A stretch of DNA of 64,000 bases from positions 2,978,707 to 3,042,706 of the forward strand of contig CAJSYZ010000008.1 of assembly GCA_910574455.1 (NCBI GenBank). The letters run 5' to 3'. Below are positions 34,959-46,500 of the stretch, one piece after another. The first letter of the stretch is position 1. Every line of letters starts with the position of its first letter. The notes under the pieces were generated by a model. That model made no database searches. It was not told the DNA's origin and worked only from the letters and a program-made list of their open reading frames with translations. The position numbers and the translations under genes were made by a program. Source of the stretch: Trichaptum fuscoviolaceum. Its lineage: Eukaryota; Basidiomycota; Agaricomycetes; Hymenochaetales; Trichaptaceae.

Positions 34959-37799
34959 CGTGAACAGCGACGACGACGACGTTGATGTTGAGGAAGAGTG
35001 CAAGCCCGTAATCACCCGCCAACGACGTCGGGAAAGCATGTATCCGGGCGTGCATGGAAACGGCATTATAGTCCCACGCCCTTGCTTAGGGCCGGTCGAG
35101 CAGTGTTTACGTCTAACCGCGCCTTGAGGGCAACGGCCAACGTCGCGCTCGCTATCTTGAACGACGACAACGTGTATTTCGACTTCGCTCGCGTTCTCAA
35201 GGTCATATCGCAAAGAAGCTGAGGCGAAAGATAGGCAACTCGTACCGTCGCCGCGAAAAACTGGATATCATTCAGTCTGACAATGGCTCACCTTTACTTG
35301 TACACGTCAAGCCATCGTCTCTTCCCAAATACTCCGGACGGCTCGTGGAATCGACATTCGCAATTGTCCAAGCACCAAACATATGTGCATCTCTTGATGG
35401 AATGAGCTTCTAACTGCCGCTCAAGTCCACACTGCATGCAGCGAGGCAATCGGTTACTGGTCGGAAACGCGCCTCTATCAATTCGAATCGCGATATCGGC
35501 GGCAAAGAACATGGTTCGCAACATCTTTTTCTGCAGGGACGCTCAGCGGACTGATCCACATCCATGAAGTGCTCATCTACCTCGGACCTATGCTACCCTC
35601 CTGCGGTGCATCGACGAGATCGTATCTTTGCCGCGACCCACTCCCGGATTACTCTTGCCAATGTTGGGGCGAACTCTCCAGAGCCCTGCAAGCCCATCGA
35701 ATGTTCTATATCTGCGGTCTCCTGCAATCAGACCTCCAATGGGCATCTCGGATGTCGAGTTGGACAAGCGACGAGCAGGGCACTAGGAGCTTTGACCAGG
35801 GACGGAATTCCGCGCCGCCTTCCCTCCTAAACTGTAGTAATTCACGCTGGCACAGACCTTTCTTATCGTCTATGACGCATGAGCTGTCTAGAATTGCGGT
35901 CCATGTTGACTGCGATGGTTTCAACACACCTCAATATGATGATTCATCTTATTCCCAAGCACCCTAATGAAAGGCACGATAAGCATGGATGCCCGGCAAT
36001 CGAAGGCCTCCCGCATCGTCGTTCCTCGGGCAAACTCACGCTCAACGCGGGTTCATTAATCTGCTTCGTCGAGCTCGCCGTCAGTACGGCCATCATGCAA
36101 CTTGACGTGGTATTGCCACAGCGCATACACGTCGAGTCAGACTTACTCGAACGTGCGCGGCAGCAGGGAGACTCATGCTTATAGACATTCCCAGCCAACA
36201 TCTCATCAACTCCGCGGTTACTGCGGCCCACGCAGCACAATTACCGTCCAGATGTAGTATGCTCCTGACAACGGCGAACTTTACTTGTAATCTTATCGGT
36301 TTCAATCGCTGTCCGAAATCTTTGATGATCAAGACGAGTCCACGCCGACGCGGCCCGCGTTTGCTATTGCCTCCAGCAGAGACGCGTTCTCTGCGCGATG
36401 CTCTTCCCCGCTTGTGAAATGTGGGGCACTGGTTTTTGGCTCCGGTTGACCAGCACAAAGTTTGTGTTCTCAACGCTATGTTGAACATGGATCTAAAGCG
36501 ATGAATGGTCTCTGAGGTCCACCTCGGGAGAAGGTATGTGGTAAGCCTATACATTGTGTATGCGAAGGCCACGAGAGGCTGAGCCGAGGGTTCTTTCCAG
36601 GGAAATTACAATGGGCCAGGCCTCCTTTCTCAGGCGTCCGATCTTTCAGCACGAAGAATCTTACAGTTGGTGCTAGCACTAAGAAGGTATCACGACTTTC
36701 TTGGGGATGACGCCATGTTTCGCTTTGGGCCGCGAAATGAGTGCGAATCGGAATCTGCACGCTACAGCCGTCCTTATTCTGTGTAACCCACTGCATTGCT
36801 TCTTCTGTATTCCAGGCAGGCGTCGAACTCGATGTGCAAGGGTCGGATGGCCAGAACAAGCGGGGCTCCTTATCTCCGTGTCGTCAATTTTGACGAAAGT
36901 CAGTGTCGCTTGCACTCCGCCCTATGTCGTTCGTCGGAGCGCGTTGGCGCGGATTTTTGGGGGTTGCGCCGCTTCTGCTCTTGAGTGTTCTGTTGTGAAA
37001 AGGCCTATGGGCCCAAAAATCGGTCGAATTCGTGAAATATTGCGGAACGGACATGAGGATTACGAATGCGTACGTATCCTTGCTCGTGTACTTTCTCGAT
37101 AGCGAATTGACTGAGGTCTATTTTCTAGACACGAGCCAGCCGGCCTCAAATACACGTGTTGCCTTGAGGCTGTACCCTGCTGTACCACATCCCAATACAC
37201 ATCCCTGTGCACATTCAGTTTACGGAAGGAAGAAACAAGGTTCTTTCTGGCCTTAGGCCGTTCCTGGCCCGACCACTTTCCCAGCCGTTCTGGTCGCCCA
37301 TCCCATTCAGGGCTCGCCGCCGGCTCGACTCATTCAGCTCTTGTAAGAGTGCAACAGGAGACGAGCAAATTTTAACGTACTTGGGCTTCCCTCATTCGTG
37401 CCGCGCATCCTCACACGAATAACCCTACTTGCCTCGCGTCCGTTTCGAAGCGTCAAGGGACGTCGGCTCCTTTGATTTCGATTATTCACGGCTGTGTGAT
37501 TGCGCCCCGAAGTGATCGGTTCGCCGCCCGGGCCACCACGCCAGTGCTCTTTGTCCATATACCTGTGGCCTGTTCAGTTTATATAAAGCAGGCTTTTGCT
37601 TCCGTGGCCCTTTCCTCCTATCTCCATCCCATCCTGTCCCTCTCTCCCTCTTTCTATCCTCCGTCGCTCCTCCTAGCAAAACATTCAGTCCTCACCGCAC
37701 TAGGCAACTACCCTGCTAGGTACCTGCCTTAGACGTCTCCTCCAACAATCCAAAGTGTTCGCCATCGCCGACGCGCTCCTCCGAGCTTTAGCCAACGTT
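34959..37799. other. Intergenic, SDH3 to DUF6699-type gene
   Basis: This 2.8 kb is fairly GC-rich with several overlapping frames (for example 35569-35967 plus, 36093-36572 minus, 36476-36859 minus, 36701-37102 plus). None shows a domain I recognise. The minus-strand frame containing EAMQWVTQNKDGCSVQIPIR looks the most protein-like and could be part of an unannotated or decayed gene. The right end is a pyrimidine-rich promoter with a TATA box. Confidence 0.35.
37580..37587 (+). promoter_or_regulatory. TATA-like box
   Basis: TATATAAA lies about 210 bp upstream of the ATG at 37800 and is followed by a long pyrimidine-rich leader, as in strong fungal promoters. Confidence 0.4.
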
Positions 37800-38713
37800 A
37801 TGTTCAGTCGCGGAAGTACCCCAGCATCCTCCGAGCGTGGTCACCGGAAACGGTCGTCGAGCTTCAGCGCAGGAGCAGGCGCACCAACGTACCCTGTTAT
37901 GGACGCAAATCATGGACACCGGAGAAATGGTTCAGGTAAGAGGATTTGCGTTGGCTTCGAAACACGCCTTGTATGCTCATCACTCGGTGCTTTCTGTTGG
38001 TTGTTGCCACTTTAGGCTTCCCATCCGTGGTTCCTGCCAACATCGCCCAACTAGCACGAGCATCACCCTCTTCCTCATCGCGTGTTCAATTCCCCGAGTC
38101 GCGTCCCCCGCTCCGCTCCAGATCGACAGCCCCAGAAAGTGCGTTTGCCAACACTATTTGTCTATTCACTGATCCAACACTGATAACCCGCCCTTTCTAT
38201 TTAACAGCGCCCACCGTCTTCGCTCAGAACACAAAGATCCACCGCACCATCGCTGTTTCTCATGGCCAACCCGCGCTGGTCTATGACGTGATCCATAAGC
38301 CGAACCATCTCAACATCCTCCACCCTTCGACACACCAACCCATCCCGGCACATTCTCTTAATCTTCCCGCCACGCTCCCTCGCGTGACCGAGCTGACTCT
38401 CGTGTGCCGCGACCTCATCTGGCCCGTCATCGTCACGTCGACAACAAACCCGTCGCACGCGATTACGAACCTTGACGTGCTCGAGTGCGTACATGCAGCT
38501 CTTCGCATCCCTGTCACGCGTCGCGAGTGGGAGTCGATCGGCCACGGCAGCAAACTGCAAGCTCGTGCAGCCGACGCTTACAACAAGCGATGCATGGTCA
38601 CTAAGGACTGGGATAGGGGCGTGTTGAGGTGCGATCTCTTGCAAGGACGGACTCTTCTCCTCGGTGTCGAGAGCAAGGCCGATGGTTCACATGAACTTGT
38701 ATTCAGCCGGTGA
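37800..38713 (+). CDS. DUF6699-type basidiomycete protein
   Basis: Three exons (37800-37935, 38016-38138, 38208-38713) give 254 residues. The first 90 residues are Ser/Arg/Pro-rich and disordered. The C-terminal domain carries the usual DUF6699-like order: a strand region LVYDVIHKPNHL, PATLPRVTELTLVCRDLIWP, VTSTTNPSHAITNLDVLECV, IPVTRREWESIG, RGVLRCDLLQGRTLLLGVES. The family is widespread in Agaricomycetes and its function is unknown. Assignment is from remembered pattern (W-P-V, DVL..VH..LR.PVT..EW, R.DLL.G), not from a search. Confidence 0.7.
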
Positions 38714-39585
38714 TTTGTTTCCTGTTTTCCGCTACTCTACTGTCCTCGTTCCATCCTCCACTCTTGTGTATCGTTATGTCTTCTTCCTTTACTCCATTTT
38801 CCCTACAATCTCTTTCTTCTGTCCCATATTTTTGACCCACGGACAGGAACAATTGAAATTATGTGGTATCCCGCTTTCCTCTTGCTTTTTTGGTTTTCTT
38901 GGCGCTTTTTTGTCTGTCCTCATCCATCTTTAAATCAATAACCTATACAACATTCGCCGGCCGTCTGCTGTATCATCCCCTTCAAGTCCTCCCTTCCCTT
39001 TCTTTCACTTATGACCTATGTCTAACCCACCTCACGTATGCCATCCCCAATACCCATGATGATCATGACCACCCCTTTTGATGTCCATATCTTAGTAATG
39101 ATGTTTAGATAGTACGTGTTCACAATTATAGAGCGAATACGTGATTCAACACAAACCGCGTTTCGAGGACGCTGGGGCACAAATAGCTTATCGCTTTCCG
39201 CGACATTCCGCATGCGCGTATCATTGCGTATCATTGGGCACGCTGTGTACACGAGTGGGCTAGACCACTGCACAGCTTCAAGGCTCTATCGACAGAACAG
39301 TAATTCGCCTAACTAGCACAGCTGCATAAACACACGCAAAATATGACTAATAACAACATGAGCACTTGTAACAGTAAAATTTTGACAAATAGGGAGGAAG
39401 AGGAATTAAATGTTTGGACCTTATTGTCGTGTATGAAAAAACAACCGGGAGGAAGTAATTTTTTTCTTTACTTGACATGCTAAACATGAAACAGAAATCA
39501 TCGAGGAAAGTCGGTCCGAGTCTTGAGAAGATCTGCACCGTGCAATGTCACCATAAGTCCGAAATTGCACCACGGAACGGTCACA
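38714..39585. other. Convergent intergenic region
   Basis: This lies between the DUF6699-type gene (plus) and a GPI protein gene (minus). It is pyrimidine-rich near the left end and has no gene or clear repeat beyond a short tandem TGCGTATCAT at about 39215. Confidence 0.5.
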
Positions 39586-40487
39586 TTAGATTGCGGAAAG
39601 AGTGAAGATAGTGAGGAGCGACCAGAAAGCGGCAGTGGCATGAGCCAGAAGCGTATTTTCGAAGGCAATTGGAGTTGCAGCCGACGAGGAGGCAGTTGCG
39701 GGCGCCGTGGACACCGTGCTCGCCGGACTCGTCGAAGTGGCCAGGCTAATTGACGTCGTGGGCGTAAAAGATTGGACTGCAGATGATGTGACCGTAGATA
39801 TGGCAGTTGTCGAACCCGTAGAAGACGCGGAAACGGAGACGGAAGTGCTCGAGGCACCCGATGCAGACACGGTTGTCGATGTTGGCCGGGTCGTGGACGC
39901 CGTCGTCGTCGAGATGTGTGAGCTTGTGGTTGTGAGCGTCGTCGTCGTTGTGGCCGCTGCGGCCGAGGTTACTGCGATCGGGAAAGGCGCGAAAGACTCC
40001 ACGGTCGTGAGTGTTGCACTCAGTCCGGAGCCGATGCCGACAACTTTTTCACAGACAGCATTACCACCTCCGGTAGCGACGCATCCGACATGAGCAAGGA
40101 TGGAGAGAGATGGGATTGCAATGTTTTCCGCGACACGACTTGCATCCTCTGCAACCGTCACTAGAAGCGCCCGGACATTCGATATTACTTTCATTGTTCC
40201 TTAGGACTATGAAATATGACATACCAGTGAACGGAATTCCAGCTGTAAGTCCACTAAGGACGTAAGTCGTCAAGCCGCCACCCGTGCCGACCACTTCACC
40301 CCTAAGACTATTGCCAGGACTGAGCCCCTCCGGAAAGAGGGATACTGTCGCTGCAAGGGCGCCTGTGATTCAGGATGTATTAAAACCTAGAACCGTTCAT
40401 AAACCCATTGTACGGATATGACTTACCAGGAGCGCACCATATGCTGAGCAAACCTAGATTCCACAGCGCAGCCTGAGTGGGAAACAT
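39586..40487 (-). CDS. Secreted Ser/Thr-rich protein, probably GPI-anchored
   Basis: Three exons (40487-40427, 40362-40225, 40160-39586) give 257 residues. The N-terminus MFPTQAALWNLGLLSIWCAP then GALAATVSLF is a signal peptide with likely cleavage after ALA. A folded region with two cysteines (HVGCVATGGGNAVCEKVVGI) follows. About 90 residues are then almost only Ser, Thr, Ala and Val, an O-mannosylation region. The end (TAAFWSLLTIFTLSAI) is a hydrophobic GPI-attachment tail. It is probably a cell-wall or plasma-membrane surface protein. I do not recognise the N-terminal domain. Confidence 0.72.
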
Positions 40488-41712
40488 CGTATTCAGATGC
40501 TGGGTGAAGGATTAAGGTGCAAAGAGCAGGGAGAGCCGTTCGGGAAACCTTCAAAGCCGTCGCTTGCATGAGAATATCTACCAAATTGCCCATGCGACGA
40601 ACAGGAAGCATTGAAGCATTGAAGCATCTAGTGGAGACCTAGGCTGGGAAGAGTGGAAATAGCGTTGAGCATCATGTCCTTCTCTTCCGCAAAGCATGAT
40701 GGGCATGATGGTTCAACCCTACAGAAGGCATGAGGGCCACGCAAAGACCGATCTTACGGTATTGCGAATAGTAGCTCTACGTCGAACATGCATGTCCCCG
40801 TCAGAGAAGCTTGACGCCGGTACACACGTTTTCATGCATTGCCCGAACGCCACCACATTTCTCTTCCACAGGTCGAACCATTCGTCTTTGCAAAAGCCAG
40901 ATGCGCTTTAATGTGTCCTTCCATATCGCCCGTCGTGAGATCAAAGATCTGAGAGTAGAGATTGACCTGGAATAGACGCCGATGACGCCCTGTAAGGCTA
41001 GGTTGTACCTGCCTGTCCTTGTTCCTCGGAAACCTCTTCAGTGACTCATGCCATTCACACAGAGTATGAAGAAGACGCCTCATGTTGATGCAAAATACGA
41101 AAAACCTTGAGCCTAGGATAGCTAACATTGAGTTGTCCGACTCCCATCTGCATCGGAAAGCCACATACCCGCCGACACCGAAGAACAAAGGAGTTAATAG
41201 GGGCGGGATTGGCAAATGGGCAAAGATGTTTATCGATCGCATAGATCTGCTAAAAGAGGCATGGGCTATTTCAGTACGCCATGTCCAGTCATCAAAGAAG
41301 TTGAAATTGAATACCAACTCGGAGACCCGGGCCCAGTAGTGCGAGAAATCTTATCTCAGATTCCGGCGCGTGTTAAGATCGACGTCGTGGTCCCGTGGTC
41401 ATTATTCGTCCGTATTTATACTCGGTTTATGCTTGAAGTCGGCAATGGACTTCCAAGGGTCGTCATGATGTTGCCCAGCGAAGCAACACGGGAAATATCG
41501 CCCGCTTCGGTGTGAAGGAAGGAGTCGGAAGCAGAGCTCTCTCCTGAACCTTCGTTAGCGCAGGTGACCCCTGCGGAATCGAAAACTCGGTGTCGAGCAG
41601 GTCGTGTTGTTGCAAGTAAGGTAAGGATCCCTCTCTACTGCCTCCAAAGTCATGGAGTTGACCACAGATGACCAGAGCCTGATGGGTGCCCACCACATTG
41701 ATTTCGGGCATA
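40488..41712. other. Intergenic with uncertain minus-strand frame
   Basis: A minus-strand frame at 40832-41317 (161 codons, hydrophobic centre LPIPPLLTPLFFGVGGYVAF) is open but has no recognised domain and no convincing splice partners. I do not call it a gene. The rest appears non-coding. Confidence 0.35.
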
Positions 41713-42378
41713 TTAATCGAGGAAGCTCTCGTCGCCATTGATCCTGCCGCGTCTCCGGCGGTACAAGCCCGCAAGCACAGTAGAGGCAAGGAAGGCCACA
41801 AAGGCCAAGGGGCTGGCTATGACGGCTATGAATTGAGGTCGTGTGAGTTGGGAACTGCTATTCTCCGCAAAACTCATATTTGATGGGGAGCTCATAACAT
41901 TAGAAGTGTATGTTGATGTTGCCAGTGGTCCTGAAGGAGTCTCTGAGAGTGCTGGTGCCTGGCTGAGAGAAGAGGAAAGCGTAGGTTGCGGGGAAATATT
42001 GAAAGGTGGCAGGCATGAATTATCATTCCCCGCGCGAACAAAGAAAGATGCAGAAGGAAATATCTCTCCCGGTGTTCCCTGTGCCGAAACGCTCGCGGTG
42101 AGCATATAGGCACCAATTGGCACGTTCACTTGCCAGGTGAGCATGCCCTGGGAAGTCACAGAGCCATTGAGAACTTGCAACAACTCGGAGACTTGAGGAG
42201 CAGATGAGTTTGTCGCCTGAGCAATGTCGCTATTGACCGAGAATGCGATAAAGTTACTCGAGTTCCCCGCATACGTCCATGTTATGGTTTCAGTGCTGCA
42301 CACGGTAGTGTCAGAGATGTTGCCGAAGAGCAGGACTACGGGAGCCGCGCTTGAAGGTGGAACAGCGGGAGACGACAT
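41713..42378 (-). CDS. Single-pass surface protein with Ser-rich ectodomain
   Basis: A single exon of 221 residues. Residues 12-115 look like a beta-sandwich domain typical of fungal wall proteins: TVCSTETITWTYAGNSSNFI, then LTWQVNVPIGAYMLTASVSA and FFVRAGNDNSCLPP. A Ser/Thr/Pro-rich stem of about 50 residues follows. One transmembrane helix (FIAVIASPLAFVAFLASTVL) ends in a basic stop-transfer sequence (YRRRRGR) and a short acidic tail. No classical signal peptide is visible, so an upstream exon may be missing or the helix may act as signal anchor. It may be a wall-stress sensor or mucin-like protein (inference). Confidence 0.62.
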   Translation of the reverse strand: MSSPAVPPSSAAPVVLLFGNISDTTVCSTETITWTYAGNSSNFIAFSVNSDIAQATNSSAPQVSELLQVLNGSVTSQGMLTWQVNVPIGAYMLTASVSAQGTPGEIFPSASFFVRAGNDNSCLPPFNISPQPTLSSSLSQAPALSETPSGPLATSTYTSNVMSSPSNMSFAENSSSQLTRPQFIAVIASPLAFVAFLASTVLAGLYRRRRGRINGDESFLD

Positions 42379-43560
42379 TGAGCTCTACGCAAGGTCGGTA
42401 GACTCAACGCGATATTTGAAGTGGTGTCGCAGTGCTGACGCAGGTGCGACAGCGTCTTCCGCCATCAATGATATGCAAAAAAACTGACGCATGAAGAGCA
42501 TTTTTGTCCTAGGTGAAGATCACTTCTTTTGTATTGCTATGCAGTTCAGAGGAACCGAGACGATCATTGCGCCGTGCTCAGACTTAAGGCGGGAGGAGTG
42601 TTCTATAGCGATGCAGTTCCACCAATTGAACTGTGAGTCAGTCGCAGCGCAATTGAGATCGCACCGCTAATTATCATTAAGACAATTTTGGTATATCATG
42701 GTCAGAGTTATTAGGTGGCTAGATGACAGGGGCCATCAGTTTCTTTTGAATGACTTGACGTGTCGCTGAATGATGGTTACATAGCCATGGGGTAAATTAA
42801 GAACATACCGAAACCCAGAGATGTTCGAAAACCAAGCCCAGTCGTTTTTCTCACAAAGTAAGATGGAGGAGAGAGTTTAAAAGAACACCTAACCTTTGGC
42901 CACGAATCTCTCTGGCGATTACAATAGTTGATGTTGAAACTGGTCACTAAGAAGTAAATTGTTAATCAGCATGTCCTGAATGAAACTACAAATCGTAAAA
43001 ATCTTAACCACTTATCCGCAAGTTTCTTCATCTGTTTCTTCATCTTTGATGTTGAGACTGGATTTTAGGAGTTATCTACGAGTGTTGATGGATGGTAGAC
43101 ATGAGTGCTGCAGGTCTGAGGCAGAGCGACGTGTAACAACATGTCGAAATAGGATGCTTCCAGGTTCAAACTCCGCGATCATTCTGTCCAACCCGAAATA
43201 AGTTCAAATAACTGAACAAACGTCTGACATTCCAGAAGTATAAACTTGAGATAGTGTGATGTCGATTATAACGAACATCAAATGTAGAACCAAAGAAAAT
43301 AACGTGAAGATAATGATCGGATGCGGAGAAGAGAAAAGCTACAGAAATGCGGATTAGAGTGGTGATGATTGTTCCGTGAGCTCGAATTGTATGAACATTA
43401 GATGGATGGGGAAGAAAGGAAGAAGGGTATTCCAAGCAGTGTTGTAAAACGTCGTATATGCAAATATCAAGCCATGGAAAATACGTGACAGTCATAAATT
43501 GAAGTTCATTAACAGGGGAAGGGAAGCAGTTGGGAGGAAATTGAAGTTTGCCATAAAGCT
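42379..43560. other. Intergenic, upstream of surface-protein gene
   Basis: AT-rich, with no gene supported. It contains the promoter of the minus-strand surface protein and the 3' region of the giant acidic gene. Confidence 0.45.
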
Positions 43561-46500
43561 TTACATAATTATGCATCGTCTCTTCTCTTCATCTTCCGTG
43601 GTGGGGGTCACGAGAGGCGTAGAATCAGGAGAGGCGCCGGAGTTACTGCGGCTGAATTCACCTGGTGGCGGACGACTGAACTCGCCAGTGGCAACTTCCA
43701 AGGAAGCACGTTCTGGAGGAACAGGAGAGACAACCCAAGCACCTGGGAAGACCAGCGATGAGGCTGTAGATTCCAAGCGTCTGCGTACGCCCAGTGTCGG
43801 GGACACTGGTATGAAGTCACTAACAGAACTCTCCTCGTCTAGAGCGACAAGTCCGCCAGGGAAGGCTCTGTAAGATATAGTCAGTATAGTCCAGATTTCA
43901 ATGTGGGAGAAACATACTTAGGGGAGACTGATGAGCTTGGTTCACTGGGAGTCACAATCGTCGGGAACACTGGAAGTTCGGGTAACTGCTTGTTCACAAG
44001 GAGAGCTGGCTCAGGCTCAACAGACTGACCAACTATAGCCGGCTCAGCAGGACTAGGAGGAGCGTCTGAAAGATGTTGGCGGACTGTATCGTCGTCCAAG
44101 GGTTCAATGCTACCCGTATCACTGTCCAAGCTTTTCTGCGGGTACATCTTCGGCATCATCAACGTAACATCTTCCTCGTTGGCAGTTGTGGGCTCGGTTT
44201 CGGTATTCTTCGCAACTGATACAAAGTCAAATGAGGCGTTTGCTTCGCTATCGGCATAATCCAAACTGAGCGACGAATCTGCAGCTGGAGACTCCGGGCG
44301 CGGCGTAGGTGCACCACTCCCTTCATCCGATTCGGGAATTGCAAGCTGTGACACGGAAGAGGGGATATCAGGCATGTCCTCAATGGGACCCGCGAATGTG
44401 CTGTCGTCACGGATCGTATCCAACTCTGACATGCTATCCGATAACTCCCTGACCGTCAAGGCGATACCTGGATTGCTGATGGCCTCGAATTCACTATCTG
44501 CTTCTGATGGAGCTGGCTCGGTCTTAGGCGTAGCAACCAAGACTGGGGATTCATGAGCTTCTGATTCAGAGATTTCCGAACCAGATTGCGAAGTCTCCAC
44601 GTTCTGGATAATCTCGGGCTCAGATTGTTCTGCTTCTGACGAAGCGCGACCTTGTTCTGCATGGACACTGTCATTGTCTGATAGGGATGCAAGTTCGACA
44701 TCGGTGTCTTGAGCCCAGGAGTCTGAATCCATCTAGAAAGGAATGAATAAGCGATTACATCGGGTGCAGATAAAATGACATACTGAATCAATGCTAGATG
44801 CCGGATGGTGAGATTCAATGTCACCATCGAATGCAGAGGAGTCAACTTCGCTATCGACCTCTGTTTGTGCTTCGGAAGGCGGAATAGTAGTCAAACGGCC
44901 ATCAGTGGAGACGGCTTCTATATCGGAATCAGAAGTGAGCCCGCTTAAAGATTCAGATATGACTGATTGGTCGGCGTCATCGTTGTCTGTTGTGTCTTCG
45001 GTTTCGACCTGTTTAGGAAAGGAAGGTGAAATCGTAGTGTAAATATTCTGTCAATAAAGGTACAGAAGGACTCACAGTTACCTGCACGGTATCGCTACCG
45101 GGTTCTTCCGCCGCAGAGACTTCGGGCTCCTTGACTTCTGTCGATGATATATACACACCCTGTAAGGGAACGAGGGGCGCAGGTAAAGGAGTAATTGATT
45201 CGGACGCATCGGTGGACAAAGCAGAGTCGGCCGCGTCAACGTGGGCTGGGACCTTTCCAACAGGTGTGCGCGTCGCGGAATCAGGGAATATCGGCTCTTC
45301 TGGGTCAATCCTAGGGGAGCTGGGGGCTATCGGCTCGTGGCTCGCGACTGAAATTTCTGAGCGGCTGTCGAAGCTTGGAGTGAAAATGCCAAGGTCAGAG
45401 CGTGGGCTTATGGGAACCTCTGGCACGTCACTAGCGGCCTCTGATGAGCTGCCATCCATCGATCCTTCCTCTTCATCTGCTGAGTGGGCTGGGGAAATGA
45501 TAGACAATTTCTCTGACAGTTTTCTTGCCAGAGGAGCAAACATTGCAGCTTCACTTTCGGATTTGACGAGATCTCTCTGCTCATGTGTGTCACCTGGTCT
45601 CTGACCCATTTGGGTCACAGAATAAGAAGGTGGATATGGCGACTTCGGCCGCTCGATATCGACCGATTTAGTTGGCGTTGTGCTGTCCTGTCCCTCTTTG
45701 CCTTTCTTTGGAGTAACCGACTCATCCTCAGAATTATTTTCGATGTTTTCAGGAGTCTTCGTACGTATGTCATTCTTCTGCAGCTCTACGGAATCTGCAA
45801 CGGGGATCTTTGATTCAGCTGCAACACCCTCGTCAATCTGCGTCTCATTTTCTTGATCTGTTTCGGAGCCAACAATTTCGCCGATCTCGACTCGATCCTG
45901 AAGTACGTCATCCTCTGCGGGTTGAGTAATGATACCAGGGCCTTGCTGAGTCACTGAGTACGACGGCGTCCAAGGAGATTTTGGTCTTTCCGGCAAGTCC
46001 TGAACGCTTGTATCAACAGAGAGCGCTCTGGGGCTACCAGGAGGAACGTCCGTCTTGCTGTCCTCGAGGCTTTCGCTTGAAGCAGCATCCGTTGTAGCTT
46101 CCTGCACATCAATAGTAACAGACGGCTCGCTAGCTTCGTATTCTTGCGCGCTGTCGAGTATGGATTCCGCATGCTCAGCTTCATGTTTGTCGAGGTATGC
46201 CACATGAGATTGCGATGCAATTTCTTCAACGCTGTGCTCGAGTGCTGCTGCTTCATGAACCTATAAAGACGTAAAGATAGGAATACTTAAACAATCTGAA
46301 ATGACTCACATTCGCCTCCGTGACGTCCGTTGGTTCTGCCGTATTTTCGATAGACTGCATACGGATCGCGTCATCACTTTGTTCAGCCATACTGACACGC
46401 GAGGCTTCGACAAGCTAACCAAACATGTCATGAGAAACACAAGAATAAAAAGCGGCTGTATTGCGGGAGAACGTACCGGTTCGGTAGGCGTTGTAACGGC

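Noticed and set aside
34770..35213. 147-codon minus-strand frame overlapping the SDH3 start
   Set aside because: It reads through SDH3 intron 1 in the wrong frame and lacks any conserved block.
40832..41317. 161-codon minus-strand frame as a membrane protein gene
   Set aside because: It is hydrophobic in the centre but has no recognisable family, no matching exons and opposing frames of similar length.
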